NCBI RefSeq assembly: GCF_002803065.1
Contig: NZ_NNBL01000028.1
Location: forward strand, 34,243-98,242
Length of the DNA stretch: 64,000 nucleotides
Source: Streptomyces sp. CB01635
GTDB taxonomy: Bacteria; Actinomycetota; Actinomycetes; Streptomycetales; Streptomycetaceae
Direction of reading: 5' to 3'
Every line of letters starts with the position of its first letter. The first letter of the stretch is position 1. The translations under genes and the position numbers were made by a program. The notes beneath the pieces are model-generated. The model had not been told where the DNA came from. It saw only the letters and a program-made list of their open reading frames with translations, and searched no databases. This document shows, one piece after another, positions 53,709-62,854 of the stretch.

Positions 53709-55166
53709 CTACTCGACGCGGCGCAGGGCGTCGGCCGGGCGGAGGCGGGAGGCGCGCCAGCCGCCGAAGGCGCCGGCGATCAGGCCTCCGGCGACGGCGA
53801 GGCCGACGGCGAGCGTGATGGTGGTGGCGCTGACGGGCGCCCTGAGGGCGATGTCGAGGGTCTTGCCGGCCGCCTGGCGCATGCCGGGGCCGCCCATGGC
53901 CAGGCCGCCGCTCCTGGCGCCGCCGCCCGCGCCCGAGCCGAGTTCGGCGGTGAGGGTGGGGCTGATCGCGGTGACGGCGTAGGCGCCCGCGAGGCCGACG
54001 GCTATGCCGAGCACGCCACCGACGAGCCCGTTGACGACGGCCTCGCCGACGACCTGGCGGGTGACCCGTCCGGACTTCCAGCCGAGCGCCTTGAGCGTGC
54101 CGAACTCCCGTACGCGGCGGGAGACCGCCGACGAGGTGAGCAGCCCCGCGACCAGGAACGCGGCGACGAGCACGGCGATGGAGAGCCACTTGCCGACGTT
54201 CGCCGCGAGGTCGGAGGCGGTGGAGAGGGAGCCGGAGACGGTGTCGGCGAGATCGGCCGAAGTGGTCACCGTCGTACCGGAGATGTTCTTCTGGATGGTG
54301 GCCTTGACCGCGGAGATCTGCTGCGAGTCGGTCGCCTTCACATAGACCGTGGTGATCTTGTCCTTGGCGCCGGCGAGGGTCTGCGCCTGCTTCAGCGGCA
54401 CGTACAGATTGGCGGCCGCGTCACCGCTGTCGGGTGTCGCGATACCGATGAGCTTGTACTTGACGCCCTTGATCTTGACGGTGCCGCCGAGGGCGAGCTT
54501 CTTCTCCTTGGCGTACGAGGTGTCGGCCACGGCGACCTTGGCGTCGGTCTCGGACGTCTTGAACGTACGGCCCTTGGTGACCTTGGAGGAGGTGAGGGGG
54601 CCGAGGCCCTGCTTGGCCACGTCGGTGCCGTACACGCTGTAGGAGTTGACGTCGAAGGAGGCGCCGCCGCCCTCGACCCGGCCCTGCGGCTCGCCGCCGG
54701 AGCCGCCCGGACCGCCCTGGCGGGTGGCGCCGCCGCTCTGGTCCTGCTTGAACTGGCCGCGCTTGAACTCGCCGCTGACCTTCATCACCTGGAGGCTGAG
54801 GCCGCCCACCGAGTCGGTGACGCCCTTCTGCCCGGCGACCTTGGTGACCGTCGACGAGGCCAGGGTCTGGAAGCCCTGCACCATGACGCGGTCGCTGCTC
54901 TGCTCCTCGCCGTCGTCCTTGGCGCCGAACTCGAATCGCGGCCGCCCGGTCTCCCCGCTCTTGGGCGCCTCGGCGGCCTTGGTGACGGTCATGTCGGTGC
55001 CGAGGCCGTACAGGGACTGGAGGACCTTGTCCTGGGCCTGGTTCATGCCGGAGGACACGGAGTTGACCACGATGACCAGCGCGATGCCGAGCGCGAGCCC
55101 GGAGGCGACGACGAGCGCCGCCTTTCTGCGGCGGCGCAGTTCGCGCCTCAGATAGGTGAAGAACAT
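53709..55166 (-). CDS. MacB/FtsX-type ABC permease
   Basis: 485 residues. N-terminal helix (RKAALVVASGLALGIALVIVVNSV, about 14-37), a large periplasmic-type domain of about 270 residues, then three C-terminal helices with the FtsX signature (SSAVSRRVREFGTLKALGWKSGRVTRQVVGEA) and ending WRASRLRPADALRRVE. Gly/Gln-rich insertion (GGATRQGGPGGSGGEPQGR) lies in the outer domain. It forms a mechanotransmission-type exporter with the ATPase downstream. The start region is 139 bases from the end of the L,D-transpeptidase gene. Confidence 0.93.
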   Translation of the reverse strand: MFFTYLRRELRRRRKAALVVASGLALGIALVIVVNSVSSGMNQAQDKVLQSLYGLGTDMTVTKAAEAPKSGETGRPRFEFGAKDDGEEQSSDRVMVQGFQTLASSTVTKVAGQKGVTDSVGGLSLQVMKVSGEFKRGQFKQDQSGGATRQGGPGGSGGEPQGRVEGGGASFDVNSYSVYGTDVAKQGLGPLTSSKVTKGRTFKTSETDAKVAVADTSYAKEKKLALGGTVKIKGVKYKLIGIATPDSGDAAANLYVPLKQAQTLAGAKDKITTVYVKATDSQQISAVKATIQKNISGTTVTTSADLADTVSGSLSTASDLAANVGKWLSIAVLVAAFLVAGLLTSSAVSRRVREFGTLKALGWKSGRVTRQVVGEAVVNGLVGGVLGIAVGLAGAYAVTAISPTLTAELGSGAGGGARSGGLAMGGPGMRQAAGKTLDIALRAPVSATTITLAVGLAVAGGLIAGAFGGWRASRLRPADALRRVE

Positions 55167-55242
55167 GCCGTGAAGCTAGGGACACACCGTGATGTTCGGA
55201 TAAGCCGGGGATAAGAGACCGATGAGAACTCGCGGAAAGCCC

Positions 55243-55278
55243 GAAGGCCCGCACCCCGTCGCCGGGGTGCGGGCCTTC
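55243..55278 (-). terminator. Terminator after L,D-transpeptidase gene
   Basis: Perfect 15-bp stem (GAAGGCCCGCACCCC with its complement) and 6-base loop, 27 bases past the transpeptidase stop on the minus strand. Confidence 0.85.
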
Positions 55279-55304
55279 TGCGAGGACTGTCGGACGGAGG
55301 ACCG

Positions 55305-56558
55305 TCAGGCGGCCGAACCGGCCGTCCACTGCGCCCAGTCCAGGTTCCAGCCGTTGAGGCCGTTGTCGGGCTGGATGGTCTTGTCGCCCGTGTTCTTCAC
55401 GACGACGACGTCACCGACCATGGAGTTGTCGTAGAACCAGGCACCCGGCGTGTTCGGGTCATTGGCACCCTTGGCGTCGGACAGGCCGACGCAGCCGTGG
55501 CTCGTGTTGGCACCACCGAAGATCGACTTGGCGCCCCAGTAGTTGCCGTGGATGAACGTGCCGGAGTTCGACAGGCGCATCGCGTGCGGCACGTCCTTGA
55601 TGTCGTACTCGCCCTTGCCGTCGTCGTCCTTGAAGCCGACCGTCGAGCCGTCCATGCGGGTCTCCTTGAACTTCTCGGAGATCACCATCTGGCCCTGGTA
55701 CGTCTTGTTCTCCGGCGAACCGGCCGAGATCGGGATGGTCTTGACGACCTTGCCGTCCCGCGTGACCGTCATGGTCTTGGTCGCCGCGTCGACGGTCGAG
55801 ACCTGGTTGCGGCCGATCTTGAAGGTGACCGTCTTCTGCTGCACGCCGTAGACGCCGTTCGCACCCTCGACGCCGTCGAGGTTCAGCTTCAGCGTGACCG
55901 TGGAGCCGCCGGTCCAGTAGTCCTGGGGGCGCAGGTCGAGGCGCTGGTTGCCGAACCAGTGGCCGACGACCTCCTGGCCGCTGCTGGAGGAGACGGTGAT
56001 GCCCTTCTGGACATCGGCCTTGTTCGTGATCGCCTTGTCGAAGTTGATCGAGACCGGCATGCCGACGCCGACGGTGGAGCCGTCCTCGGGCGTGAAGTTG
56101 CCGATGAAGCTGTTGGCCTGCGAGACCGTCGTGAACGTGGAGTTCTCGTGGGCCGCGCGGCCGCTGGAGTCCTTGGCCTCGGCGGCGATCTTGTAGACAG
56201 TGGCGCGCTGGAGCTGGCCCGCGGGCTTCCAGCTCTTCTTGTCAGCGGATATCTGCCCCTGGACCGCCGCGCCCTCGACCGTCGTCATCTTCACGTTCGT
56301 GAGCGAACCCTTGCTCACGGTGACGGCGGCGGCGTTGTTGATGCTGGCGTTGTCGGAGCCGTTCTTCGGCGCGATCTTGATCAGCGCCTCCGACGTCTTC
56401 TTGGCAGCGGCTTCGTCGACGGCGGCCTGTGACTTCGTGCCGCCGCCATCGGCACCGCGGGCCTCGCTGCCACCGCCGCTGCACGCGGAGAGCACCAGCA
56501 CTCCTCCGACCAGAGCGGACGCGGCCATCAGACCCTTGCGCCGCTTACTGTCCGTCAT
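55305..56558 (-). CDS. Lipoprotein L,D-transpeptidase (YkuD) with Ig-like domains
   Basis: 417 residues from ATG 56558, set by GGAG 9 bases before it; the open frame extends further. The lipobox VLSAC (about residue 29) makes it a lipoprotein. Two Ig-like domains (residues about 60-250: SINNAAAVTVSKGSL ... VGMPVSINFDKAIT, a BIg21-type fold) precede the YkuD catalytic domain with GTFIHGNYW and SHGCVGLSDAKG (nucleophile Cys near residue 354). This is the mycobacterial LdtMt2 layout. It forms 3-3 peptidoglycan crosslinks outside the membrane. Confidence 0.95.
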   Translation of the reverse strand: MTDSKRRKGLMAASALVGGVLVLSACSGGGSEARGADGGGTKSQAAVDEAAAKKTSEALIKIAPKNGSDNASINNAAAVTVSKGSLTNVKMTTVEGAAVQGQISADKKSWKPAGQLQRATVYKIAAEAKDSSGRAAHENSTFTTVSQANSFIGNFTPEDGSTVGVGMPVSINFDKAITNKADVQKGITVSSSSGQEVVGHWFGNQRLDLRPQDYWTGGSTVTLKLNLDGVEGANGVYGVQQKTVTFKIGRNQVSTVDAATKTMTVTRDGKVVKTIPISAGSPENKTYQGQMVISEKFKETRMDGSTVGFKDDDGKGEYDIKDVPHAMRLSNSGTFIHGNYWGAKSIFGGANTSHGCVGLSDAKGANDPNTPGAWFYDNSMVGDVVVVKNTGDKTIQPDNGLNGWNLDWAQWTAGSAA

Positions 56559-56848
56559 CACACGCATCTCCATCGTCGCCGATTTCCCAACAACCCCGAA
56601 GGCCCTGCGGGCCCTCGATCCCCGCCAAGCGGGAATCCCCATGAGCCCATGTAACGCCATGACCGGTTCGTCCCGTTCCAATTCCGTCCCCGATGTGGGG
56701 GATGACACGTCCGAACTGCCGTGACCAGGCATGCACCAGTGGTAACGGAACCCTCCTGGTGCCCCCTGTGGGACGGGGAAACCCCGGCCGGCGGTTGCCA
56801 CCCGGGGTTCCCGAGTCCGTGTGCTCCTACCCGGCCCCGCATCCCGTC

Positions 56849-57193
56849 CTAGTCGTCCGCGTCGAGAGCGTCGCCGGAGTCGTCATCATCCACGTCGAGG
56901 TCCCAGTCGGGCGAATCGGGATCGTAGTCGACCTGCTCGCTGGACCAGGAGGCCTGCACGAGCTCCGCCCCGGGCACCTCGCTGACCAGGTCGAACGGGT
57001 CGACCAGATAGGCGAGTGCCTCCGCCTCGTCCTCGTTGACGGCGGCCTCCGCGTGGGTCCGCTCGTCGGCCGCCATGTCGTCGTCCTCGGCGATGCGCTG
57101 CAACGCAGCCCCGGTGATGGCGGCGGAGTCCTCGATCTCCAGGACCAATTCCACGCGGAGCCGAACAAATCGTGATGTCTCAGGGGTGCTCAT
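56849..57193 (-). CDS. Acidic hypothetical protein
   Basis: 114 residues from ATG 57193 (the frame opens upstream without a ribosome site). N-terminal beta-alpha region (FVRLRVELVLEIEDSAAITGAALQRI), then an increasingly acidic tail ending with runs of Asp (SPDWDLDVDDDDSGDALDADD). No signal peptide. Function unknown; conserved position between the transpeptidase and the LAxTG peptide in Streptomyces is my recollection only. Confidence 0.7.
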   Translation of the reverse strand: MSTPETSRFVRLRVELVLEIEDSAAITGAALQRIAEDDDMAADERTHAEAAVNEDEAEALAYLVDPFDLVSEVPGAELVQASWSSEQVDYDPDSPDWDLDVDDDDSGDALDADD

Positions 57194-57302
57194 ACGACGG
57201 AGCGTATGCCTCACCCCACCCGTGACTTTCCTGTGACCCGCACCTTTCACTAACATCGCCTCACACGGCCAATTCGCCAGCTCCACAAGGGGGATCGATT
57301 CC

Positions 57303-57587
57303 GTGTCCGTCGCACGACGATCGCTGCTCACCGCCACTGCCGCCGGGACACTCCTGGCTGCTCTGTGGTTCGTTCCGTCCGCCACCGCGACGCCCGAGAA
57401 GACAGCGGAGGCAGATCAGCAGCAGACCGCGACAGCGGTACACACACAGGCCGAGGGCCAACTGCGCCTGGCCGACACGGGAACGGTCGATACGACGCCG
57501 TACGTGATCGGCGGCTCGACGTTCCTCGGGATCGGCGCCGGCTTCCTGACGTACTCGGCCAGGAAGAGCCGCGCCGCCGCCTTCTGA
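57303..57587 (+). CDS. LAxTG sortase-anchored mini surface protein
   Basis: 94 residues from GTG 57303 after AGGGGGA. A Sec signal (RRSLLTATAAGTLLAALWFVPSATAT, residues 6-30) is followed by only about 25 residues of Gln/Thr/Ala-rich sequence, then LADTG (56-60), a hydrophobic stretch (YVIGGSTFLGIGAGFLTY) and a positive tail (ARKSR). That is the complete cell-wall sorting signal of class E sortase substrates (LAxTG). The mature surface peptide would be about 30 residues. A perfect hairpin follows. Confidence 0.85.
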   Translation: MSVARRSLLTATAAGTLLAALWFVPSATATPEKTAEADQQQTATAVHTQAEGQLRLADTGTVDTTPYVIGGSTFLGIGAGFLTYSARKSRAAAF

Positions 57588-57595
57588 GCACAACA

Positions 57596-57630
57596 GAGCC
57601 GGGCCGCACCCCGAAGGTGCGGCCCGGCTC
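57596..57630. terminator. Bidirectional terminator between LAxTG peptide and hutH
   Basis: Perfect 15-bp stem (GAGCCGGGCCGCACC with its complement), 5-base loop, between convergent genes. Confidence 0.9.
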
Positions 57631-57645
57631 GTGATTCCGTAACTC

Positions 57646-59190
57646 CTAGGCCAGCGGCCCCGTGACGGGCTCCACAGCGGCAACGAGGTGCCCGCCGCGC
57701 ACGAAGGCGTCGGCGGCCGCGAGGTCGGGCGCGAGGAACCGGTCGGGGCCGGGGCCCTGAACTCCCGCGGCCCGTACGGCATCGATCACGGCGCGCGAGG
57801 CGGGGGCGGGCGTGAGGCCCTCCCGCAGCTCGATGCCGCGCGTGGCCGCGTACAGCTCGACGGCGACGATCCGCGTCAGGTTGTCGATCGCGGTACGCAG
57901 CTTGCGGGCGGCGGACCAGCCCATGGACACGTGGTCCTCCTGCATGGCGGAGGACGGGATGGAGTCCGCGGAGGCGGGCACGGCGAGCCGCTTCATCTCG
58001 CTGACCAGGGCGGCCTGCGTGTACTGGGCGATCATCAGGCCGGAGTCGACGCCCGCGTCGTCGGCGAGGAACGGCGGCAGCCCGTGGGACCGGTTCTTGT
58101 CGAGCAGGCGGTCGGTGCGCCGCTCGGCGATGGACCCGAGGTCGGCGGCTGCGATGGCGAGGAAGTCGAGCACGTAAGCGACGGGCGCGCCATGGAAGTT
58201 GCCGTTGGACTCCACACGCCCGTCCGGCAGCACGACAGGGTTGTCCACGGCGGACGCCAGCTCGCGCTCGGCGACGAGCCGCGCGTGGGCCATGGTGTCC
58301 CGCCCGGCGCCGGCGACCTGCGGGGCGCAGCGCACGGAGTACGCGTCCTGCACGCGCGGCGCGTCGTCCTGGTGGTGCCCGGTGAGCTCCGAACCCTTCA
58401 GCACGGCCAGCATGTTGGCGGCGCTGGCGCCCTGCCCGGGGTGCGGCCTGATGGCGTGCAGCTCGGGGGCGAGGACCTTCTCGGTGCCGAGGAGCGCTTC
58501 GAGCGACAAGGCGGCAGTGATGTCAGCGGACTTGTACAGGCTCTCGAGATCGGCGAGCGCCATGACGAGCATGCCGAGCATGCCGTCGGTGCCGTTCAGA
58601 AGGGCGAGGCCCTCCTTCTCGCGCAGCTCGACGGGCGCGATGCCGTGGGCGGCGAGCAGCTCGCCGGCAGGGGCAAGAACACCGTCGGGCCCTTCGGCGT
58701 CACCCTCCCCCATCAACGTGAGAGCACAGTGGCTGAGCGGCGCGAGGTCGCCGGAGCACCCGAGGGACCCGTACTCGTGCACGACGGGCGTGATCCCGGC
58801 GTTGAGCACGTCGGCCATGGTCTGCGCGACCTCGGGCCGCACACCGGTGTGTCCGGAGCAGACGGTCTTCAGGCGCAGGAACATCAGCGCCCGTACGACT
58901 TCCCGCTCGACGCGCGGGCCCATTCCCGCGGCGTGCGAGCGGACGATGTTCCGCTGCAACTGAGCCCGCAGGTCCTGGCTGATGTGCCGGGTGGCGAGCG
59001 CGCCGAACCCGGTGGAGACCCCGTACACGGGTTCGGGCTTCGCAGCCAGCGCGTCCACGATCGCGCGGGCCGAGGCGAGGGCGGCCACCGCCTCTTCGGA
59101 GAGCTCGATCCGGGCATCCGCCCGCGCCACGGCGACTACATCGGCCGCGCTGACGCCGGACGTCCCCACCACCACAGTGTGCATATCCAT
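57646..59190 (-). CDS. hutH: Histidine ammonia-lyase
   Basis: 514 residues; MDMHTVVVG from ATG 59190 (no ribosome site, maybe leaderless). Family core: YGVSTGFGALATRHI, the MIO region GSLGCSGDLAPLSH (Cys145-Ser146-Gly147), GLALLNGTDGMLG, QDAYSVRCAPQVAG and QEDHVSMGWSAARKLR. It deaminates histidine to urocanate, the first step of Hut catabolism. The MIO tripeptide is Cys-Ser-Gly rather than the usual Ala-Ser-Gly. Other hut genes are not in this window. Confidence 0.96.
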   Translation of the reverse strand: MDMHTVVVGTSGVSAADVVAVARADARIELSEEAVAALASARAIVDALAAKPEPVYGVSTGFGALATRHISQDLRAQLQRNIVRSHAAGMGPRVEREVVRALMFLRLKTVCSGHTGVRPEVAQTMADVLNAGITPVVHEYGSLGCSGDLAPLSHCALTLMGEGDAEGPDGVLAPAGELLAAHGIAPVELREKEGLALLNGTDGMLGMLVMALADLESLYKSADITAALSLEALLGTEKVLAPELHAIRPHPGQGASAANMLAVLKGSELTGHHQDDAPRVQDAYSVRCAPQVAGAGRDTMAHARLVAERELASAVDNPVVLPDGRVESNGNFHGAPVAYVLDFLAIAAADLGSIAERRTDRLLDKNRSHGLPPFLADDAGVDSGLMIAQYTQAALVSEMKRLAVPASADSIPSSAMQEDHVSMGWSAARKLRTAIDNLTRIVAVELYAATRGIELREGLTPAPASRAVIDAVRAAGVQGPGPDRFLAPDLAAADAFVRGGHLVAAVEPVTGPLA

Positions 59191-59248
59191 ATTCAGGAGC
59201 GTACGAGGTGAAGAGCTCAATGTCACGACCGAGTTCGGGATGGACCCC

Positions 59249-60400
59249 TTACGCCCCCGCGCCCCGCCCCCGGAGCCGGCGCCGCTCACTGTCACCGACG
59301 GCGGGCGGAGGAGAGTCGGCGAGGCGCACGACGGGATCGTCGGGACCGTCCCGCCCGGCCACCACCGGCTTCACGGCCCGCAGCGCCTTGGCCCGGTACT
59401 GGGCTGCATCGGCAAGCCGGAAGAGCCGCCGCGCACTGAGCACCTCCCCAATCGGATCGCCGGTGGAAGCAATCCCACAGGCAACCCCTTCACCCAACTC
59501 CAACTCGGAGGCGCGCAAGCACAGTTCCTCGCCCGCCCGCACCACGTCATCGGCGTCGGGCCCCACGGCCACCAGACAGAACTCGTCACCCCCGAGCCGC
59601 GCGGCCAGGGTCCCCGGCAACATCGCGCCGCACAACGAGAGAACGGACCCGAACCGCTCCAGCAACCGATCCCCGACCGCATGCCCCAACGAGTCATTGA
59701 CGCGCTTGAGCCCGTTCAGATCACACACGACAAGAGAAACGACATCCCCCCCGACCCGGTGCCGCTCAATGGCCTCGTCGAGCCGCATATCAACGGCACG
59801 CCGATTCGCGAGCCCGGTCAGGGCATCCGTGAAGGCGAGCCGCCGCGCCTCCTCGAGCCGCTCGGTCTGGGCGATACCCGCAGCGGCCACAGCGGCGAGC
59901 ACGGTGGCGAAGGCGGCATCGTGGGCGCCGAAGACCTCGGCGCCCACGGGCCGGGCGACGTACAACTCGCCCCAGGCGCGTCCGTGGAGCACGATCGGCG
60001 CGACGACGCAGCACCCGCGCCCGCGCCGGCGCAGGGCGGCGACGCGCTGATGGCAGTAGCCGCCGCCCTCCACGGTCCCGGCGGCCGTCTCGACCCAGGC
60101 GCGCGGAGCGCCCCCGCCCACCCACTGTTCGTGCAGGAACTCGGTGATCTCGGGGAACTGGTGCACGGGATAGGCCTCGTCCTCGGGGAACTCGACCTCT
60201 CCCTCGGCGCACTCCCCCACGTTCACGAGGACGCGCAGCCGCCCGCGCTCCCGCTCCCACACGGACAGAGCCGCGAAGGTGCCGGACAGGGCGCGGCATG
60301 CCCCGAGGGCGGCGGCCCGCCAGGACTCACGCGGAGACTGCGCCGCGGCCATCCCCTGCGCCATCGCGACCACGGCCCGCAACCGGACTTCCTCTCCCAT
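59249..60400 (-). CDS. GAF-GGDEF diguanylate cyclase
   Basis: 383 residues. A GAF-like sensor (residues about 10-175, WRAAALGACRALSGTFAALSVWERERGRLRVLVNVGE) precedes the GGDEF domain (FTDALTGLANRRAVDMRLDEAIE, then AARLGGDEFCLVAVG with the intact catalytic GGDEF near 265). No RxxD inhibitory site is visible before GGDEF. It should make c-di-GMP, which in Streptomyces controls BldD and development. No membrane helix, so it is soluble. The C-terminus is an Arg-rich tail. Confidence 0.9.
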   Translation of the reverse strand: MGEEVRLRAVVAMAQGMAAAQSPRESWRAAALGACRALSGTFAALSVWERERGRLRVLVNVGECAEGEVEFPEDEAYPVHQFPEITEFLHEQWVGGGAPRAWVETAAGTVEGGGYCHQRVAALRRRGRGCCVVAPIVLHGRAWGELYVARPVGAEVFGAHDAAFATVLAAVAAAGIAQTERLEEARRLAFTDALTGLANRRAVDMRLDEAIERHRVGGDVVSLVVCDLNGLKRVNDSLGHAVGDRLLERFGSVLSLCGAMLPGTLAARLGGDEFCLVAVGPDADDVVRAGEELCLRASELELGEGVACGIASTGDPIGEVLSARRLFRLADAAQYRAKALRAVKPVVAGRDGPDDPVVRLADSPPPAVGDSERRRLRGRGAGA

Positions 60401-60465
60401 AGGCCAAGATTAGGAAAGAAAAGCCCAGGTCGATACATTCAGGACCCATACGAGGCCAGGAATAG

Positions 60466-61257
60466 TCATTCACCGGGCCACTGGGGCGCCCGCTTCTCAT
60501 TGAAGGCGGCAACTCCTTCAGCCCGGTCGCCGGAGAAGGCCACGGACCGCCAGGCGGCATCCTCGACCTCGAGGCCGGCCCGCAGATCGAGCCCGTACCC
60601 CACCCTCAGGGCGCGCTTGGCAGCGCGAAGCCCCACAGGCGAATTGGCGGCAATGCGCCCCGCCAGCTCAAGGGCAGCCTCACGATCGTCACCCACCCCC
60701 ACGACCTGATCGACAAGCCCGATCTCCAGGGCCTCCCGGGCCTCGACGCGCCGCGCAGAAAAGATCAGCTCAGCAGCTCTCGCAGCCCCCACCCGCCGGG
60801 GCAGCAACTGCGTACCGCCCCCACCGGGAATCACCCCCACAGACACCTCGGGCAGCCCCACGACGGCGGTCTCGTCGGCCACGATGAGATCGCAGGCAAG
60901 AGCGAGCTCGAACCCGCCACCGAGGGCGAATCCGTGCACAGCGGCGATGACGGGCATAGGAAGCTCAAGAACGCCCCCGTAGGCGCCGCGGGTCAAAGGC
61001 CGCTGACGAAGAAGCTCAGCATCGGAAAAGGAGTTCCGCTCCTTCAGGTCGGCCCCCACGCAAAAGGCGCGGGCGGCAGACGACGAAAGAACAACAACCC
61101 GAGCACCACCATCACCCGCCAGAGAGGCGCAAGCCTCCCCCACGCTCACCGCCATGGCGGTGGACACGGCGTTCATCGCCTTGGGCCGATCGAGGACGAG
61201 CTCGGCGACAAAACCGTGCCGCCGCACCTCGACGAACTCTCCGAACCGCTCGCTCAC
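60466..61257 (-). CDS. Enoyl-CoA hydratase/isomerase family
   Basis: 263 residues from GTG 61257. Crotonase signature: oxyanion loop AFCVGADLKERNS (about residue 65), then AAVHGFALGGGFELALACDLIVAD with the second oxyanion Gly, and PEVSVGVIPGGGGTQLLPRRVG, where Glu is the acid/base; the first catalytic Glu position in GGGFELALA also fits. Beta-oxidation or a related acyl-CoA step. It stands between cya and the GGDEF gene, all on the minus strand, with 38-66 base gaps. Confidence 0.93.
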   Translation of the reverse strand: MSERFGEFVEVRRHGFVAELVLDRPKAMNAVSTAMAVSVGEACASLAGDGGARVVVLSSSAARAFCVGADLKERNSFSDAELLRQRPLTRGAYGGVLELPMPVIAAVHGFALGGGFELALACDLIVADETAVVGLPEVSVGVIPGGGGTQLLPRRVGAARAAELIFSARRVEAREALEIGLVDQVVGVGDDREAALELAGRIAANSPVGLRAAKRALRVGYGLDLRAGLEVEDAAWRSVAFSGDRAEGVAAFNEKRAPQWPGE

Positions 61258-61296
61258 AGACCCTCCCGGTTAACGACAGTTAACAACGGCAGAATC

Positions 61297-62409
61297 CTAG
61301 AGCGGCCGCCGCGTCAGAAGCCAGGGCTCGATGACACCGAGCCCACGCACGGGCCGCTGCCACATGGGCTGCAGAGCAAAGCGGTACGAGGGCGCGTCCT
61401 CGCCCTCCTTCTCCGCAAGAGCGGCGGTCTCCGCCTCGGAAACGGGCGCCTCTCCGGCACGCTGCAACTCCTCCGCAAACGCACCGTCGACCAGCACGGC
61501 ATCCCGAGGAGCTATCGAGGTGAGCCGACTCGCCAGATTCACGGTCGTCCCGAAGACATCGCCCATCCGGGTCGTCACGGTCCCGAAGGCCATCCCCACC
61601 CGCACCTCGGGCATGGTCTCGTCATTGGCCATGGTCTCGATGAGCCGCAGGGCGATCTCGGCCGCGATCCCCGCGTCATCGGCGGCGTACAGCACCTCAT
61701 CGCCCAGGGTCTTGATCAACCGCCCGCCATTGGCGGCAACAAGATCGGCGGCCGTGGTCTCGAAGGCCTCGACGAGCTCCCCGAGCTCCTCTTCCTCCAT
61801 ACGCCGAGTGAGCCGCGTAAAGCCGACAAGGTCGGCAAACCCAACGGCAAGCCGCCGGTCCACCATCTCCTCGTCATCGGCGGCCTGCACCACACGCCCC
61901 GTGGCCGCGGCCAACTGCCGCCGCCACACATAGACGAGAAACTCCTCCAGCTCGGGCAGGAGCAGTTCCATCAGGGGATACGTGACTTCGGTACGGGTCA
62001 TCCCAGGCTCGGGAGGCTCGGTGAGCCCCTCCAAAAAGGAATCGATCTGCCACTCGGCAAGCCGGGCGGTGGTCTGTCCCGTGGACCGGGCGACCTGCAC
62101 GGCCATGGCCTCGCTGAGCAGCCCTGCCTCGACAAGACCGGCAAGCCGCCGCAGGGCGAGCACATCGGCCTCGGTCAGCGCCTTGGCCTGCCCGATGTCG
62201 GCAAAACCCATGGCCCGCCAGAACCGGGAGGCGAGCTCCATGGAAACACCGGCGCTGCGGGCGGCCTGAAACGGCGTATACCGCCGCTCCGCACCAAGAA
62301 TGAGCCCCTCGAGCCGGAGGGCAAGCGGATCCTCACCGCCGGCACCGTCCTCGACAGACTCGATGTCGGATGGGGTGCCCGCGCCGGAGCCCGAGTCGTC
62401 GACGGTCAC
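61297..62409 (-). CDS. cya: Class III adenylate cyclase
   Basis: 370 residues from GTG 62409. An N-terminal about 160-residue region resembles an HTH/adenylate-cyclase regulatory domain (FQAARSAGVSMELASRFWRAMGFADIGQAKALTEADVLALRRLA). The class III catalytic domain starts VGFADLVGFTRL (metal Asp, about residue 192) and continues LIKTLGDEVLYAADD (second metal Asp) and VRVGMAFGTVTTRMGDVFGTTVNLASRLTSIA. It matches the single Streptomyces adenylate cyclase that supplies cAMP for germination and development. Soluble. Confidence 0.95.
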   Translation of the reverse strand: MTVDDSGSGAGTPSDIESVEDGAGGEDPLALRLEGLILGAERRYTPFQAARSAGVSMELASRFWRAMGFADIGQAKALTEADVLALRRLAGLVEAGLLSEAMAVQVARSTGQTTARLAEWQIDSFLEGLTEPPEPGMTRTEVTYPLMELLLPELEEFLVYVWRRQLAAATGRVVQAADDEEMVDRRLAVGFADLVGFTRLTRRMEEEELGELVEAFETTAADLVAANGGRLIKTLGDEVLYAADDAGIAAEIALRLIETMANDETMPEVRVGMAFGTVTTRMGDVFGTTVNLASRLTSIAPRDAVLVDGAFAEELQRAGEAPVSEAETAALAEKEGEDAPSYRFALQPMWQRPVRGLGVIEPWLLTRRPL

Positions 62410-62854
62410 GCCTGCTGCCCTTCCGATCTGCCACGGTCATGTATCGACCGGCCTCAACTTTACGGCAGGTGTGCCGCAGCTCACTCCCCCAGCACACACG
62501 AGTCCCGACCCCCACCCAAGTACAAACCGAAAGGACACGCCCCACCGGACCGGATGTCTGGAGCCCCCACCGGCGATCAGCCGCGTACGAGACAGGCCGG
62601 GGACAGCGAAGTCCCACCGGGCGGACAGCCGCGTACGAAACGGAAGGGGACGTGGGGGCATGTGCGCGCAGCCACCAGCACCACGCACAGGCAATCAGCC
62701 GGCTGACGAAAACCCATAGAACAGCGAGCACGTACATGCCCCCACGGCCCCGCACCCAAAAACGCACCTGCCGAGCCCGCACCCGGCAAAGAAGCCGAGC
62801 AGCCCCCACCGAGCCGGCACCCGAAACGCAGCAGCCCGCACCGGAAGGGCCCCG
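62410..62854. other. Gene-free 445-base stretch with small repeats
   Basis: No credible gene. The 13-mer CAGCCGCGTACGA occurs at 62578-62590 and 62626-62638, 48 bases apart, each in a similar context (CCCACCGG nearby). A perfect palindrome TCAGCCGGCTGA lies at 62695-62706. It holds the cya promoter region and the 3' flank of birA. Confidence 0.5.
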
